Source of the DNA: Panaeolus papilionaceus
Lineage: Eukaryota > Basidiomycota > Agaricomycetes > Agaricales
Direction of reading: 5' to 3'
Assembly (NCBI GenBank): GCA_015501605.1
Contig: JADNRZ010000046.1
Coordinates: forward strand, 62,001 to 126,000
DNA: 64,000 nt
The notes beneath the pieces are model-generated. The model did not search any database, was not told the DNA's origin, and was given only the letters and a program-made list of their open reading frames with translations. The position numbers and the translations under genes were made by a program. Below are positions 20,401 to 30,910 of the stretch, piece by piece (the first letter of the stretch is position 1; every line of letters starts with the position of its first letter).

Positions 20401-23400
20401 CCTCAGACATTGATGCGTCAGGACTCAAAACGGGGTATGTCTGCTTTGTCCTCGTTTTATGTGTGCCAATACTGATGATACATAAATGAGTCGTCTGCAT
20501 GCACTCTCAACCTGGTCTCGTCGTTCCCCCGATGTTTGTGTCAAAATGCGAAAAGAAATTTTTTTGCATTGGATCGGGGGTGATCCTTTGATGAGAGAAT
20601 CCAACGAGTGGGTAATTGATAGTGTGGGTGTGGGGATGGTGTTGTCTTCACAGGAAGGATCAGAAGTTGAAGACCATGGGCAGTACGTGTCGTTCATCAG
20701 CCGCGTTCCAAATCCCAACTCATCTATTCAATTCCAGCGTCGCCAGTCAAATCCACTTCCACTATGTAACCCCTGACTTGTCGGTCTTCCCCTTCATTCT
20801 GCGACCGCGGCTAGATATCCCTCAACTCACTCCTGTCGGCGCGAGCATCCTACCACCAATGCGGTTCTATCACCCCCTACGTCGTTCAGTCTGGATTCAT
20901 AGCACAGAGATGGCTCCATCCGCTCTCCGGTACCTCCCATTGACCCATCTCCGCCTCCCTTCACTCATTCTCCTCCTCCTACCCCTACCATTTCCACAAT
21001 GTCCCCCAGTGCCATTTTCCCGATGAAAACCTGGTTCCATCATATCGCTCAGGTGTTGTCTCCATCCGCTAACACCCGCGGGGTTGCCGTTCCCGCCCTG
21101 GTCAACCCAACAGTTCAACACTCCGCTTTCAGTGACTCCGCTCAACGTCTTCACGCCGTCGTCCTGCGCACAGTCCAGGCTGGGTAGGGATGGTGTATTA
21201 TCAGGTTGTTGAGCGGGAGGAAACGGAATAGGAAGGTGTTAGTGTGGGGCGACATCAGCCATCAGGCGACGTGGACACACCGACACATTGACTCCTAAGT
21301 CGAGCCAGAGTCCAGCGATGGACCTCACTCTTCCTGTAACACGTCCCTCAATACCCTACACTGCTTTTATGGGGCGTTTATTAGGTCCAGGTGTCGTTGA
21401 TGACCCAGGAATCGTCGTCGTTGAATGGCGTCGGAGTGTTGGGTCGTGTTGGGATTACAGGAAGGGAGAGGCAATATTGCGGATCGCGTCTGGGTAGAAT
21501 TGACAGTTGGGATGGGAATGAAAGGAAGGATGAGATGAAGGGGCAATATAAAACCGGTGGCTGAGGAGGAAGACGAGGGAATGCAGATGGGGAATGTCGG
21601 GGGCAGCGATCCAGCGCTCAATACAATGGTCGCTTCAAGTGGTTGAGGCAAAATATTTTGTGAGTAACACGACTCGACATATCTTCACTTATACTCACTT
21701 CCACCCCAGATTCCGTGACTTGATCACCAGAAAGCAAAAACGGTTTTGTGTTCTTCATTACCTGTCTTCCCTACACAGTGGCCGCCTGAAGATGTTATTC
21801 AAGTCATCACGTCACCACTTTGGTTCGCCGAAAGCGCATTTAGCTCACCAGGAGTATCGCGATTATTGATTACCACTCATCAGTACGACGAAAGTGGCCT
21901 ATCATCAACGTATCACCACCACCACAGGCTGCAGCGACGCAATGACTGACACGTCATCAAGCAACATCGTCGTGGTCTCCCACATCCCTCTACGACCGTC
22001 ACTAAATCACGTCCTTCATCCCACTGCCGTCGCTGCGATCATCCTACCAGCCATCCCCAGCGCTTCCTGTCTCCTGCGTGTTCATCCTCGAGTGACAAGT
22101 TCTACGCCAACCATCACCATTAGCTGGAGCTTCATGCATTCCTGAATGAGCCCCTGCAGCTTTTATCTTCCTCTTCCTATGTCCAGTATTTCCACCACGT
22201 CTTCCCATAGCTTTTCTCCAAATAAACCTGTACTTCCCTGATCATATCGCTTTCGTCTCATCGCCAGCATTCTGCCTGGAGCCTCTCAATATCGCCAGCC
22301 CTCACCATCACTGCCCACTTTGACGCAACAGTTCAACGCTCGCCTCTCAGACATTATATTCAAACGTTCTCATGACCGTGTCCTCGTTGTGGTTCAGAGG
22401 GGCGTTGTTGCACGACGGGACCCTGGCTATTGGGTGGTGTGAAATGCGGCCACTTTGGCTCACAAGTCAAGCTAGGGTCTACCGATTCTCCTTGCTCCTC
22501 TCGTAACATGAACGCCGACATCCTACACTGCTTTTCATATTTTTTTGTGGTTCTAGGGGTCGCCGATTCGATCGGAAACGTCGTTGTTGGGAGTGGTCGG
22601 AGTGTCGCAGGAGCACATCCTTCAGCACTGTCATCACGAACCAATACGCGTAACTCACGTCGCACACTCTAACCGTGGACATCTTGGCTCCCAAGTCGGA
22701 CCACACTCCGCCGATGATGCTCATTTCTTCTGTAACACCTCCCTCACCACCCTATGCTGCTTTTTATGGCTGCTTGCTGTTTCTAGGTCTCGCCGATGCG
22801 CCCCATAACACCCACATTATCCACATTATCGCGCCCTTTTGCTCATCAGAAACGACTTTTGGACCTATCAGGAATACATTTCCGTCGCCATCCCGGTCAA
22901 CTCAACAGCTCGCCAGCTCGCTCAGTAATTAAATTCCCGGGCAGAGGCGACACGAAAGAGGAAGGTGATGATGAGGCGACAGCCAACATGTACCCGCCGA
23001 TACTTTGGCGCATATGTTAACTTTGGCGAGAGTGATGGACCTTACTCCTCCCGTATCAGTTCCCTCAACACATTACGCTGCTTTTCATGGCGTTTTGGTG
23101 GTTCTAAGTATCGCCGATGCACCAGGAAATGTTGTTGTTGGATGTTATCGGGGTATTGGGTGGGGAGATATTTCTGATGTTGTGTCGCGTTTGGGCAGGA
23201 TAGGCGTTGGGGGTGGGGGTGGAAAGATGGGTGGGATGAGAGAGGGCGTAGATGAGGTGGTTGGGAAGGAAGAAGACGAGGGGGTGCGGGTGGATATTGA
23301 CTGGAGCGACATACCAGCCTTCAATATCATAGATGTTTCCAGTGATTGGGACTGGATAATTTGTGTGTAAAGTTGATTTAGATGCGGTTCTGAGCTCGCT

Positions 23401-23792
23401 GTCTGACTGATTGTCAGTAATTTGAGTAGACTCGTGTTATATTATGTCGATTTTTCAGATGACACCCCTGCTTGACTGACATTGGAACGTGAATAAAGGT
23501 GACCGATTGCCCTCATCATGAATTTCACCTCATCAATTCGCTTCATCCACTTGACCCCTTCCTTCAGAGTCGTCCATCGCACATATGCAACGGTGCATCC
23601 ATCTGCGTCACAGACAGTATATCTTCATCAATTAAATACGAGTCACGAGGAGCTGGACGTGGGTGGTTCAACGTGAAACTCATTGTCACGCCTAGTGCAC
23701 CGAGTGGCATTTGATCAGAAATTTTGAGTGGCACTTTTTGATATAACCCGGAACAAATCTAACCACTATGTGACTCCATTTTCAGGTCAACA
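17473..23792 (+). repeat. Unit X, copy 1 (about 6.3 kb)
   Basis: This segment is collinear with 38604-45060 and, in parts, with 48.2-50.6, 54.9-58.1 and 59.9-62 kb. Shared words include GAATGTTGAGAGACACTGG near the start, CACAGCACCAGGCTACTGTT near 18550, the CAACAGGGTTTGTCCCAAAC block near 19720, and GTTGATTTAGATGCG near 23370. Its 3' third (21.2-23.4 kb) contains several copies of a roughly 190 bp sub-repeat. No intact gene was found. The copy starts about 30 bp upstream of a GTPase start codon and is cut at its 3' end by the KDZ element. Confidence 0.7.
18995..19190 (+). pseudogene. C2-domain relic, frameshifted copy
   Basis: The DNA matches the open frame at 40176-40409 but carries an extra T (GCGCTTGGAG against GCGCTGGAG) that shifts the frame before the VVWD motif. 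The remaining sequence still decodes VVWDEDAIREEYL and SLEDWF in the shifted frame. The motif pair VVWDKD...EY(L)...PLEDWF is typical of a C2 domain in basidiomycete phosphatidylserine decarboxylases. No catalytic decarboxylase part is nearby. Confidence 0.5.
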
Positions 23793-25091
23793 CACATAGG
23801 TAAGCTATGCATCAAGAACTGAGTTAATCCATGGAATTATGAAAAGGCAAGAACTGAGTTGGGTCTATGGAATCCGTGGAATTGTGCAGTTGGGTGGTGA
23901 GTAGGTGGGCAGGTAGTGGGTGGTGGGTAGGTAGTGGTGGGTAGGTAGCGGGTGGTGGGTAGATGGGCAGGTATCGGGTGGGTGGTAGGTAGATAAGTAT
24001 CGGGTGGGTGGTAGGTAGGTAGGTGGATAGCGGGTGGGCAGCAAGCAGGCAGGGGTGGTAGGGTAGGTGGGTAGGTAGTGGTTGGGAGGTAGGTAGGTAG
24101 CGACGGGTGGTAGGTAGGTAGCGGGTGGCAGGGAGCAGGCGTGTGGGCTGCGACGGATGGTAGGTAGCGGGTGGTAAATGGCCAGCGAGCAGGTGCGTGG
24201 TAGGTAGGTAGTGGGTAGGTGGGTAGATGGTAGGTAGGTGGGTAGGTAGCAGGTGGACAGCGAGCAGGTGAGTCAGTGGGAAGTAGATGGGTAGGTGGGT
24301 AGGTAGCAGGTAGCAGATGGGCAGCAAGCAGGCGGGTGGTAAGTAGGTGGGTAGGTAGCGGGTGGTAAATGAGCAGTGAACAGGCAGGTGGTGGGTAGTT
24401 AGCGGGTGGTTGGTAGGTGGTGGGTAGGCAGGTAGGTGGGTAGGTAGTGGGTGGGTAGGTAGGTAGCAGGTCGTAAATGTGTAGCGAGCAGGCGGGTGAG
24501 TGGGAACAGTGAATAACAAACAAGCAGTGGTTGTTAGGCGTAGCAGGCGAAGTTGATAATCCGTAAGCAGCCGGTTGATTCAGCAGCTGAACCACCAACA
24601 AGCACACGTGCTGTGGGATGGGTGGAAAGCGAGCAGGCGGTTGCGTGGTTGGTCGTCGTAGCAAGCGAAGTTGATGGTACATGATCATTAAGCAGCCGAA
24701 TAGTTCAGCAGCCGAACCAACAACAAGCACAGGTGATGGGTGGAAAGTGAGCAAGTGGGTGTGTGGTGGGTTGCAAGCAGGTGGAGGGTAGGTAGCAGGC
24801 GGGTTAAGCAGGTCGGGTTGAGCTAATGGTTGGGGACTGGGTAGGCGAGCAGGTGTTGTGTGTTTCTTTTTAGAATTATGCTTTAAAATAGAATAATAAT
24901 GACGATAAAATAGTTAATGCATGAGGAGCTGATAGCCCATCGTGAGTGCGTTAGCAGCCGAGTGTCCGTTACATGGAGATTCAAAGCAGCCGTTAGGATT
25001 GTCGCAGGTGATCATGATTTATCAGTACTCGTCGCAATAGCAACCGGTTCTCGCCTGACAATTTAGCACATTTAGCAGCATCCGTTAATAG
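23793..25091 (+). repeat. Left terminal inverted repeat of the KDZ element
   Basis: About 1.3 kb. The outer 90 bp is unique sequence (ATCAAGAACTGAGTTAATCC and so on). The next 600 bp is an irregular minisatellite of GGTAGGTAGGTGGG and AGCAGGCGGGTGG words. The inner part is unique and contains repeated AGCAGCCGAA-like words. It is matched in reverse at 37321-38603 with scattered differences. Long open frames crossing it (Pro/Thr/Tyr-rich) are low-complexity artefacts. Confidence 0.85.
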
Positions 25092-25273
25092 ATGGTCGGT
25101 GAGCAGGCGATAGCAGGCAGTAAGGATGATGTTGTTCACAAGCGGGCAACCGTGGGAATACAAACCCGTCTTTCGATGTGTCAGGATGGTTTTTTTTTCT
25201 TGCTCTTCTTCTACAACCATCTCCAATCGAAAACCCATCGATCCGACCGATCTCGCTCTCCTCCAAATTACCC

Positions 25274-28200
25274 ATGGCAAACTTCGATGCTGAACACTTC
25301 TTCCATGTGCTCAACCAAGTTCGCGATCGATTGATCCCAGTATTGACGAGCAATGACGGGCAGGCATGTGCACAAGTGCTTGCTACTGTAAATGCTGAGC
25401 GGGTAAGATAGCCATTCTCTCCCATGCGGCAATCAATGCTCATTTTACAAAAAGGAGTACCTAAATGGAATTGTTGGCCAAGCACGCGAAGGCTCCACCA
25501 TTCCCCGCGCCGTCAAATGTTGCTGGAGCAAGTCATCGCCCCATGCATGGGTTTTTTGGGTGGGCCTCCACTTCAAGCAGCTTGTTGCTGACCAAAGGAC
25601 GGAAGTGGAACAGTCAGCAACCGATGTGTCTTCCAAGATGAATGAGTGGAGGCAGATGATGATGAATGGGGAAGAACTTCGAGGAGCGACCGAAGCGGCC
25701 GCTCCCCTTGCAGCGCCACCACCAGGAGCCTCAGTTGGTTCTCCTCCCATTGCCGCGCCTGCTCCTTCACCTGCGCCTGCTCCTGCTCCTGTGCCTGCTT
25801 GTGCTACTGCTCCTGCGCCTGCTCCCGCTCGTGCTACTGCACCTGCACCTGCACCTTCTCCTGCTCGCTTGGCCGCTCGTCCCACACCTGCTTCACCTGC
25901 TCCCGCTTCCCCTGCTGTTCTTGCACCTTCTCCTCGTGCCCCACCTACCACGGCTGCTCTTCCCCGCGCCCCACCTGCTACTGCTAATCCCTCCCGTACC
26001 CCGGCTGCTCCTCCCCGCGCCCCCCCTGTGACGGCTGCTGGCGCTCCAACTACTCGACCAGCAGCCGTTCCACCTGTCCCCGCAACAGCTGCTGGTCCTG
26101 CTGCTCGCTCTCCTGCTGCTCAGCCAGCGACGGCCGCTCCACCTCCACGTCCCGTCATTGCTCAAACCCAGCCAGCAAGCGGAGTACCCGCTGGACCCTC
26201 CATGCAGCCACCTGCGGCTCCGGTTGCTGGTGGCTCTAGGGCATCAGCCCAATACCGGCCAGCCGCTGTCCACCCACCCTCTTGTCTTACAACGACATGG
26301 ACTCCTGGTAAGTACTGCAGACCAAATTGCATTCAGCAAAGCTAACTTTTTGACAGAAGACTTAGCAGGGAAAAGGAACCTCGAGGAGGAGTCGGAGGAA
26401 GAGACCACAGAAGGTAAGCAATCAGGAATGTAACAATTCTGACTTCAAATCGACCATCTTATAGGAAGCAAGCGGTGGCGTTTGGAAGGCCACGACGATG
26501 TCTCGTCTGCAAGTTCGGCTCCTTCAGGGTCTCCGGCTGCTTCCAAGCTAACACTCGAGGGTACTAGGAAGCGGTCGACAAAACTCGAGGAATATCCTGT
26601 TCGCTGTGCCCAGTGCGAGAAAGCTGGGAAGACTTGTCTAAAATCCTCACAGAGCAACCGGTGCCGAGCATGTGCACAAAACAAGGTAAAATGCTCTTAC
26701 TCACTCAATCGTAGGGAGGCGGCTGCACTGGGTGCAGCAAATAAAAAGGCCAAGTTGGAGACCATGGTAGCTGCAGGCGTCATTGATGAAAGTCAAGCAG
26801 CCGAGTCAAGTAAGGGGAAGGGAAAGGAGCGTGCAGCTGAAGACGAGGCCAAGTACAAGCCATCGGATGAGGAGGCGAAGCCAAAACGTCGTAAAGGTTC
26901 AAAAGGTAATCACATCCCTAGTTATGCACTGCCAAAATAACTGAAATTCACAATTCCTTGTGCAGTCACAGTATTGGAGTTGAACGAGGTCGTTCAAGAG
27001 TTGCAGGAACGAATCAAGACTTTGGAGAAAGACGCATACGACAACGCGCAACTTCTTGGCAAGAGCCTCAGCGCACTCCACATGTTTCGCTATGAAACCG
27101 GTAATGCTCTTCTTGGAATCAGAGAAGATCTGTCACTGGCACTGGCGAAGAGCGATGCTGGAGCGGCCGCTCCCAACATCGGCCGGCCACCAGTTTCAAA
27201 GGCCTATCGTTTGGGTCCACAGTCCCACATTGTGCAACCCACCTTGTGGGCAGCTGGTGACCAGTACATTTTCCGGGACCATCATCAGCGCGACAAGTAC
27301 CCCAAATATTTCCATCCAAGGCTTGTCTCAGTAGATGAAGACTGGGTCGCCACTTGGGGAGAAACTCTTCCCCATCACTACATTGTTGGAGCGGCCGATG
27401 CAATTCAGGTTCCCTACAGCACCCCAAGCGATGACCTGACCATCCTACCGAGAGCCCAGGGTCCCAGGTACAGGTTTGGCCCCAAGGGCAAAGCTAATGA
27501 CCAACCTGGCAGCTCTGCTCCTGACACACCTGCTTCTGCCTCTGCCTCTGCCTTGCCTTCCACCAAGTCCCAGCTGAGCATGCTGCTGGGTGAGGGAACT
27601 CATGGGAGCGTGATGGAATGGGCGGCCGGTCAAATGCCTCCCGCGGCCGCTCCTGGCTCTGACCCAATGGATGTTGATCCGACTCAACCGCATCCAACTG
27701 TCGACCCAGCGCAACTTCATCTGCCGGTTGCTGCGGCTTCCACCTCCAGCCAGGGCAGTCATCAGCAAATGACCCAAGGTACGCATCCAGAGTCGGGTGC
27801 AACAGATCCAGCTGGATCCACTAACATCACCCACCAGGCAACAAGCCCGCCCACTGAGGGGTGTCAGACCATGAGCTCTCTCAATGCCATTGAAGCGGCC
27901 GGTCATATTATTATCCCCCCTCCCTCAAATTGCTTTGACACTCCTTCTCCTCTTTCAATTGGACTCTCACTAGGGCCTTTCACTGCTGAGCAGGAAAAGG
28001 TGGTGGACACAACAGCTCGATTGGGTCACGGGCTTGAGGATCTTTCCCCTCTGACGGATGCTGGGTCTTTCACAGAGGCATCGGCTGCAGTGGCTGGTCC
28101 ATCCCATGCAACCAGTGGAAGATCAAGAGGTAAAAAGGCATGGCGAACATCAGTGTTGCCACGCCATGCTGCTGCAACACGCTCGCGTACCAGCACGCCT

Positions 28201-28293
28201 GCCTCTCAGCTCTCGCCTCGTCGCACTCGGTCACGGACTGGAACACCCGCCTCCCAGCCTGCTCTTCGTCGCTCTGGCCGCCTCGCCAAATAG
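25274..28293 (+). CDS. KDZ-element protein 1: zinc cluster and coiled coil
   Basis: Five exons (25274-25402, 25455-26307, 26357-26413, 26465-26905, 26966-28293) give 935 residues, with all junctions in phase. The N-terminus starts MANFDAEHFFHVLNQVRDRL. Residues from about 115 to 320 are Ala/Pro-rich. A basic linker precedes a six-Cys cluster, CAQCEKAGKTC then CRACAQNKVKC, resembling zinc knuckles common in mushroom repeat-element proteins. A heptad segment follows (LNEVVQELQERIKTLEKDAY), then a region with YRLGPQSHIVQPTLW. The C-terminus has repeated TRSRTSTPAS-type motifs ending RRSGRLAK, reminiscent of AT-hook-like DNA contacts. Its role is unknown; binding of element DNA is an inference. 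It converges on the next gene with 278 bp between stops. Confidence 0.75.
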
Positions 28294-28571
28294 ACTTTTT
28301 TTTATGTTGTTTTGTTGGACTTGCACCATGTACCATTTCCCTCTGCCTTGTCTATTTTTTTCATGTTACATATTTTTCCTCGTTTTGTGCTTCTTGTTAG
28401 CGGCTGCTTATTTCTAACCTTGTTTCATACCCCGACATTTTGATTCGCTGCTTTTTTGGACTCCAATATGTTCTTATCTCTCAATTTTGCATCGTATATA
28501 ATTTTGTTACTATCACGTTTGATGCAATACAAAGAGGTTGATTGTTTTAGCAATTACTGAGTATTTTTTTT

Positions 28572-30772
28572 TCATAACCTGAGTCTTGAAGAGCTCCTCA
28601 AATGTTGCTCACTGTTAGCTGCTGGGGTGGGCGAACGCTCTGAAAATGGAGTTGGATATTTTTCTGCAGGACCACTGGATTTTGTTGTTTGACGAGTGGC
28701 CTGCCTGGGTTGAATAGACGAATCTGCGGCTGGTACATGCAGACCAGTAGCTCCCGCTCCACCATCAATCTGCGGAATTTCGGGCGTAGAGGCTCTACAC
28801 GATGCTTCGGCATTTGCATGCTCGTTGTCTTCTTGTGCTTCATCAACAGGTGTTCTCTTCTTGCATTTCTGTTTTGGTCTCTTTTTTTTTGGCTTTTTCT
28901 GGGCACCGTCTTGCTGATCCTGGGACATGGCAGCAGGTGTAATTGCAGGTGTAGGCAACGTAGCGGCTGTTGCCCCATCGACCTGCACATCAGTAGGTTG
29001 TATATCGGCTCCTCCACATTCGCCTTGCTTGTCAGCTGCCACTCACTCTCCAGTGGGTGAACACAAAATGGCAGGTTCACCATCGGTTTGCGTGATTTCG
29101 TTGGTAGGTATTATATTGGCTCCTCCATCTCTGTCGACTTCCACTTGGACTTCACGCTCTCCAGCCTTCCCCCACCGCTTTCGCTTGCCTCGCTTGCCTC
29201 TCATTACATTCGCAAACATAGGATTGTTCTTGGCTGCTGGAATCATCACGTCCTGTATCGTTTCTTCAGGGTATCGAGCCTGCACAATTGTGTTATGTAT
29301 GCCATTATAAACTGCTTGGAACCTGAAAGACTTTTCAGGCCCCAGGTCTTGCTGTCGTTTGAGTGTCTCAATGAAAAACTGCCAGAGTTGATTAGGGTTT
29401 GTCTGGCGGTACGCAGTAAATTTGAAGTCAGGGTATGTCGCCAGGGGCAAATATTGCGGATCAACATAATTTGACAATCCATTGTTGTTGATCTGAGTCC
29501 AGGGGACAGATGCACAACTAGGATCATTGCTTGCAAGACCTGGAAACAATTGTGAAAATTAATACCCCAAATATGTTCTAGTACATACGATAGTGAGCAA
29601 GCGTGAAGGCTTTCCATAGGTTCTCCTTAGTAGCACGATCCAGGTCAGCACAACCTTCAGGCAAAATTGGGTATCCAGTTGGAGTTGTCAACATGGATGT
29701 TACCGCGGCCGCTTTTGTCGTCGCTTCTTCGCCATGTCCGGCCGCTGCAATCCCGCCTGCTGTTATCATCTTCAGATCCCTGACATATGCTGAAATCAGG
29801 GCTGCAAATGTGCTTATTTCCTCTGTATGCTTATCCTGGAATGACTGTGCGGTGATAAAACCATATGTCTGTGCAATATTTTCTGCCCTAGAATTATGTG
29901 TCAGCGGCTGCACAAAATGCAAATTTGACACTTACAAGCCAAGATTCACTGATCCATCGGCCACCTCTGCAACATAAAATTGCACAGAGGCAATTCCAAG
30001 CTCCAGTTGTAGTAGGTGCTGCGCCTGCTTTAGTCGTGCCATTCCATGTTTGGCGAAATTTCTGCAAGCAGCCAATCATGAGTTAGCAAGCGGTCTCATA
30101 AAGCGGCCGGTGAAATACCGTTTCTTGAGATCATCAGTATAACCCCTTTCTTTGACCAATTTTCTGGCATCTTCAAATTTTGCCCACTCTGATGGTGTAG
30201 ACCTGTCATGAATGTTGCGGACTGCTGCATGCCTTTTCTTCATGACTTTTATGGAAGTAACTTCTGCCTCTGGACCTTCCTCTGCTTGAACAATCTTCTT
30301 GACTTCATTATACAACTGATCATAGTGGTAGTTGTAAAAGTAATCTGACATGGTGACTTGTAGGGTTGGAAGTTGGTAGAGTTGGTGCCTAGACTTCCAG
30401 TTCCTGGCTGTATATTCAGCAATTCTCTAAGAGAAATGATAAGGCAATGAAAAAAATAATGAAGTGGGAACTTACATCTGTCCAGATGCCAATGTTTTCT
30501 GGAGCAGTCCGACCAGTTGTGTCTGGGTTGTTATACCAATATGACAGAAGTGGTGGAAAGACATATTGTCTAAGATATGATGCTCTAGCATCCACATCCC
30601 GACCCAGGATATCTCGAAATCCAACTCTCCAAGGCCTAATAATGTTCAGCTCATCTGCTGTAAAGTATGCAGAATCTTTGCGAGCCATCCGTGGCTTTTG
30701 AACAGGCTCATCCAGACTGATCTGTAATCCCTGTCCATCTCCTGTATCTGCCCTTTGATAACCACAAGTCAT
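28572..30772 (-). CDS. KDZ-element protein 2: uncharacterised, 646 residues
   Basis: Six exons (30772-30476, 30426-30119, 30061-29936, 29887-29589, 29539-29081, 29023-28572) join in frame. The key joins are supported by readable sequence, for example IWTD to RIAEYTARNWKSRHQLYQLP, and VNLGL to AENIAQTYGFITAQ. The last intron (57 bp, GTGAAC donor, CTGACAAGCAAG end) is inferred because otherwise an in-frame TGA at 29043-29045 would truncate the protein; the frame stays open after it. The C-terminus is disordered, contains the basic run KKPKKKRPKQK, and ends RSSSRLRL. No catalytic motif is recognised. A GGANIIPT/GGADIQPT pair shows a small internal duplication. The start is 138 bp from the divergent transposase start. 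Confidence 0.65.
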
Positions 30773-30910
30773 AGCACATGTAACAGTGTTAGATGATCAG
30801 AGATGATGTGTCTGATTGTGTTGAGAGGTGAGCATGACAAGTGTGACAATGTCACAATATGTATCCTTCACACCTGAAAACAGAACAGTGACACTTAGCA
30901 TCTAGCCATT
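30773..30910. promoter_or_regulatory. Bidirectional promoter inside the KDZ element
   Basis: Only 138 bp separates the start codons of protein 2 (minus) and the transposase (plus), so the two are probably transcribed from a shared promoter. No TATA box is obvious. The word TGTGACAATGTCACA at about 30841-30855 is a small palindrome. Confidence 0.5.

Noticed and set aside
23881..24520. Telomeric repeat or CRISPR-like array
   Set aside because: The GGTAGG-type repeat is not TTAGGG, lies internally in an inverted repeat, and has no regular spacers.
23824..24754. Long Pro/Thr/Tyr-rich open frames on the minus strand, mirrored at 37629-38559 on the plus strand
   Set aside because: They are translations of a minisatellite whose period avoids stops in more than one frame; they lie wholly in terminal inverted repeats and have no start context or intron structure.
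25445..25951. Gly/Ala-rich minus-strand frame
   Set aside because: It is the antisense shadow of the Ala/Pro-rich exon of element protein 1.
26465..26760. Element protein 1 as a Zn(II)2Cys6 transcription factor
   Set aside because: The Cys spacing (CxxC, CxxC and isolated Cys) does not give the six-Cys binuclear pattern with its usual spacing and flanking basic residues; I keep only the general term zinc cluster.
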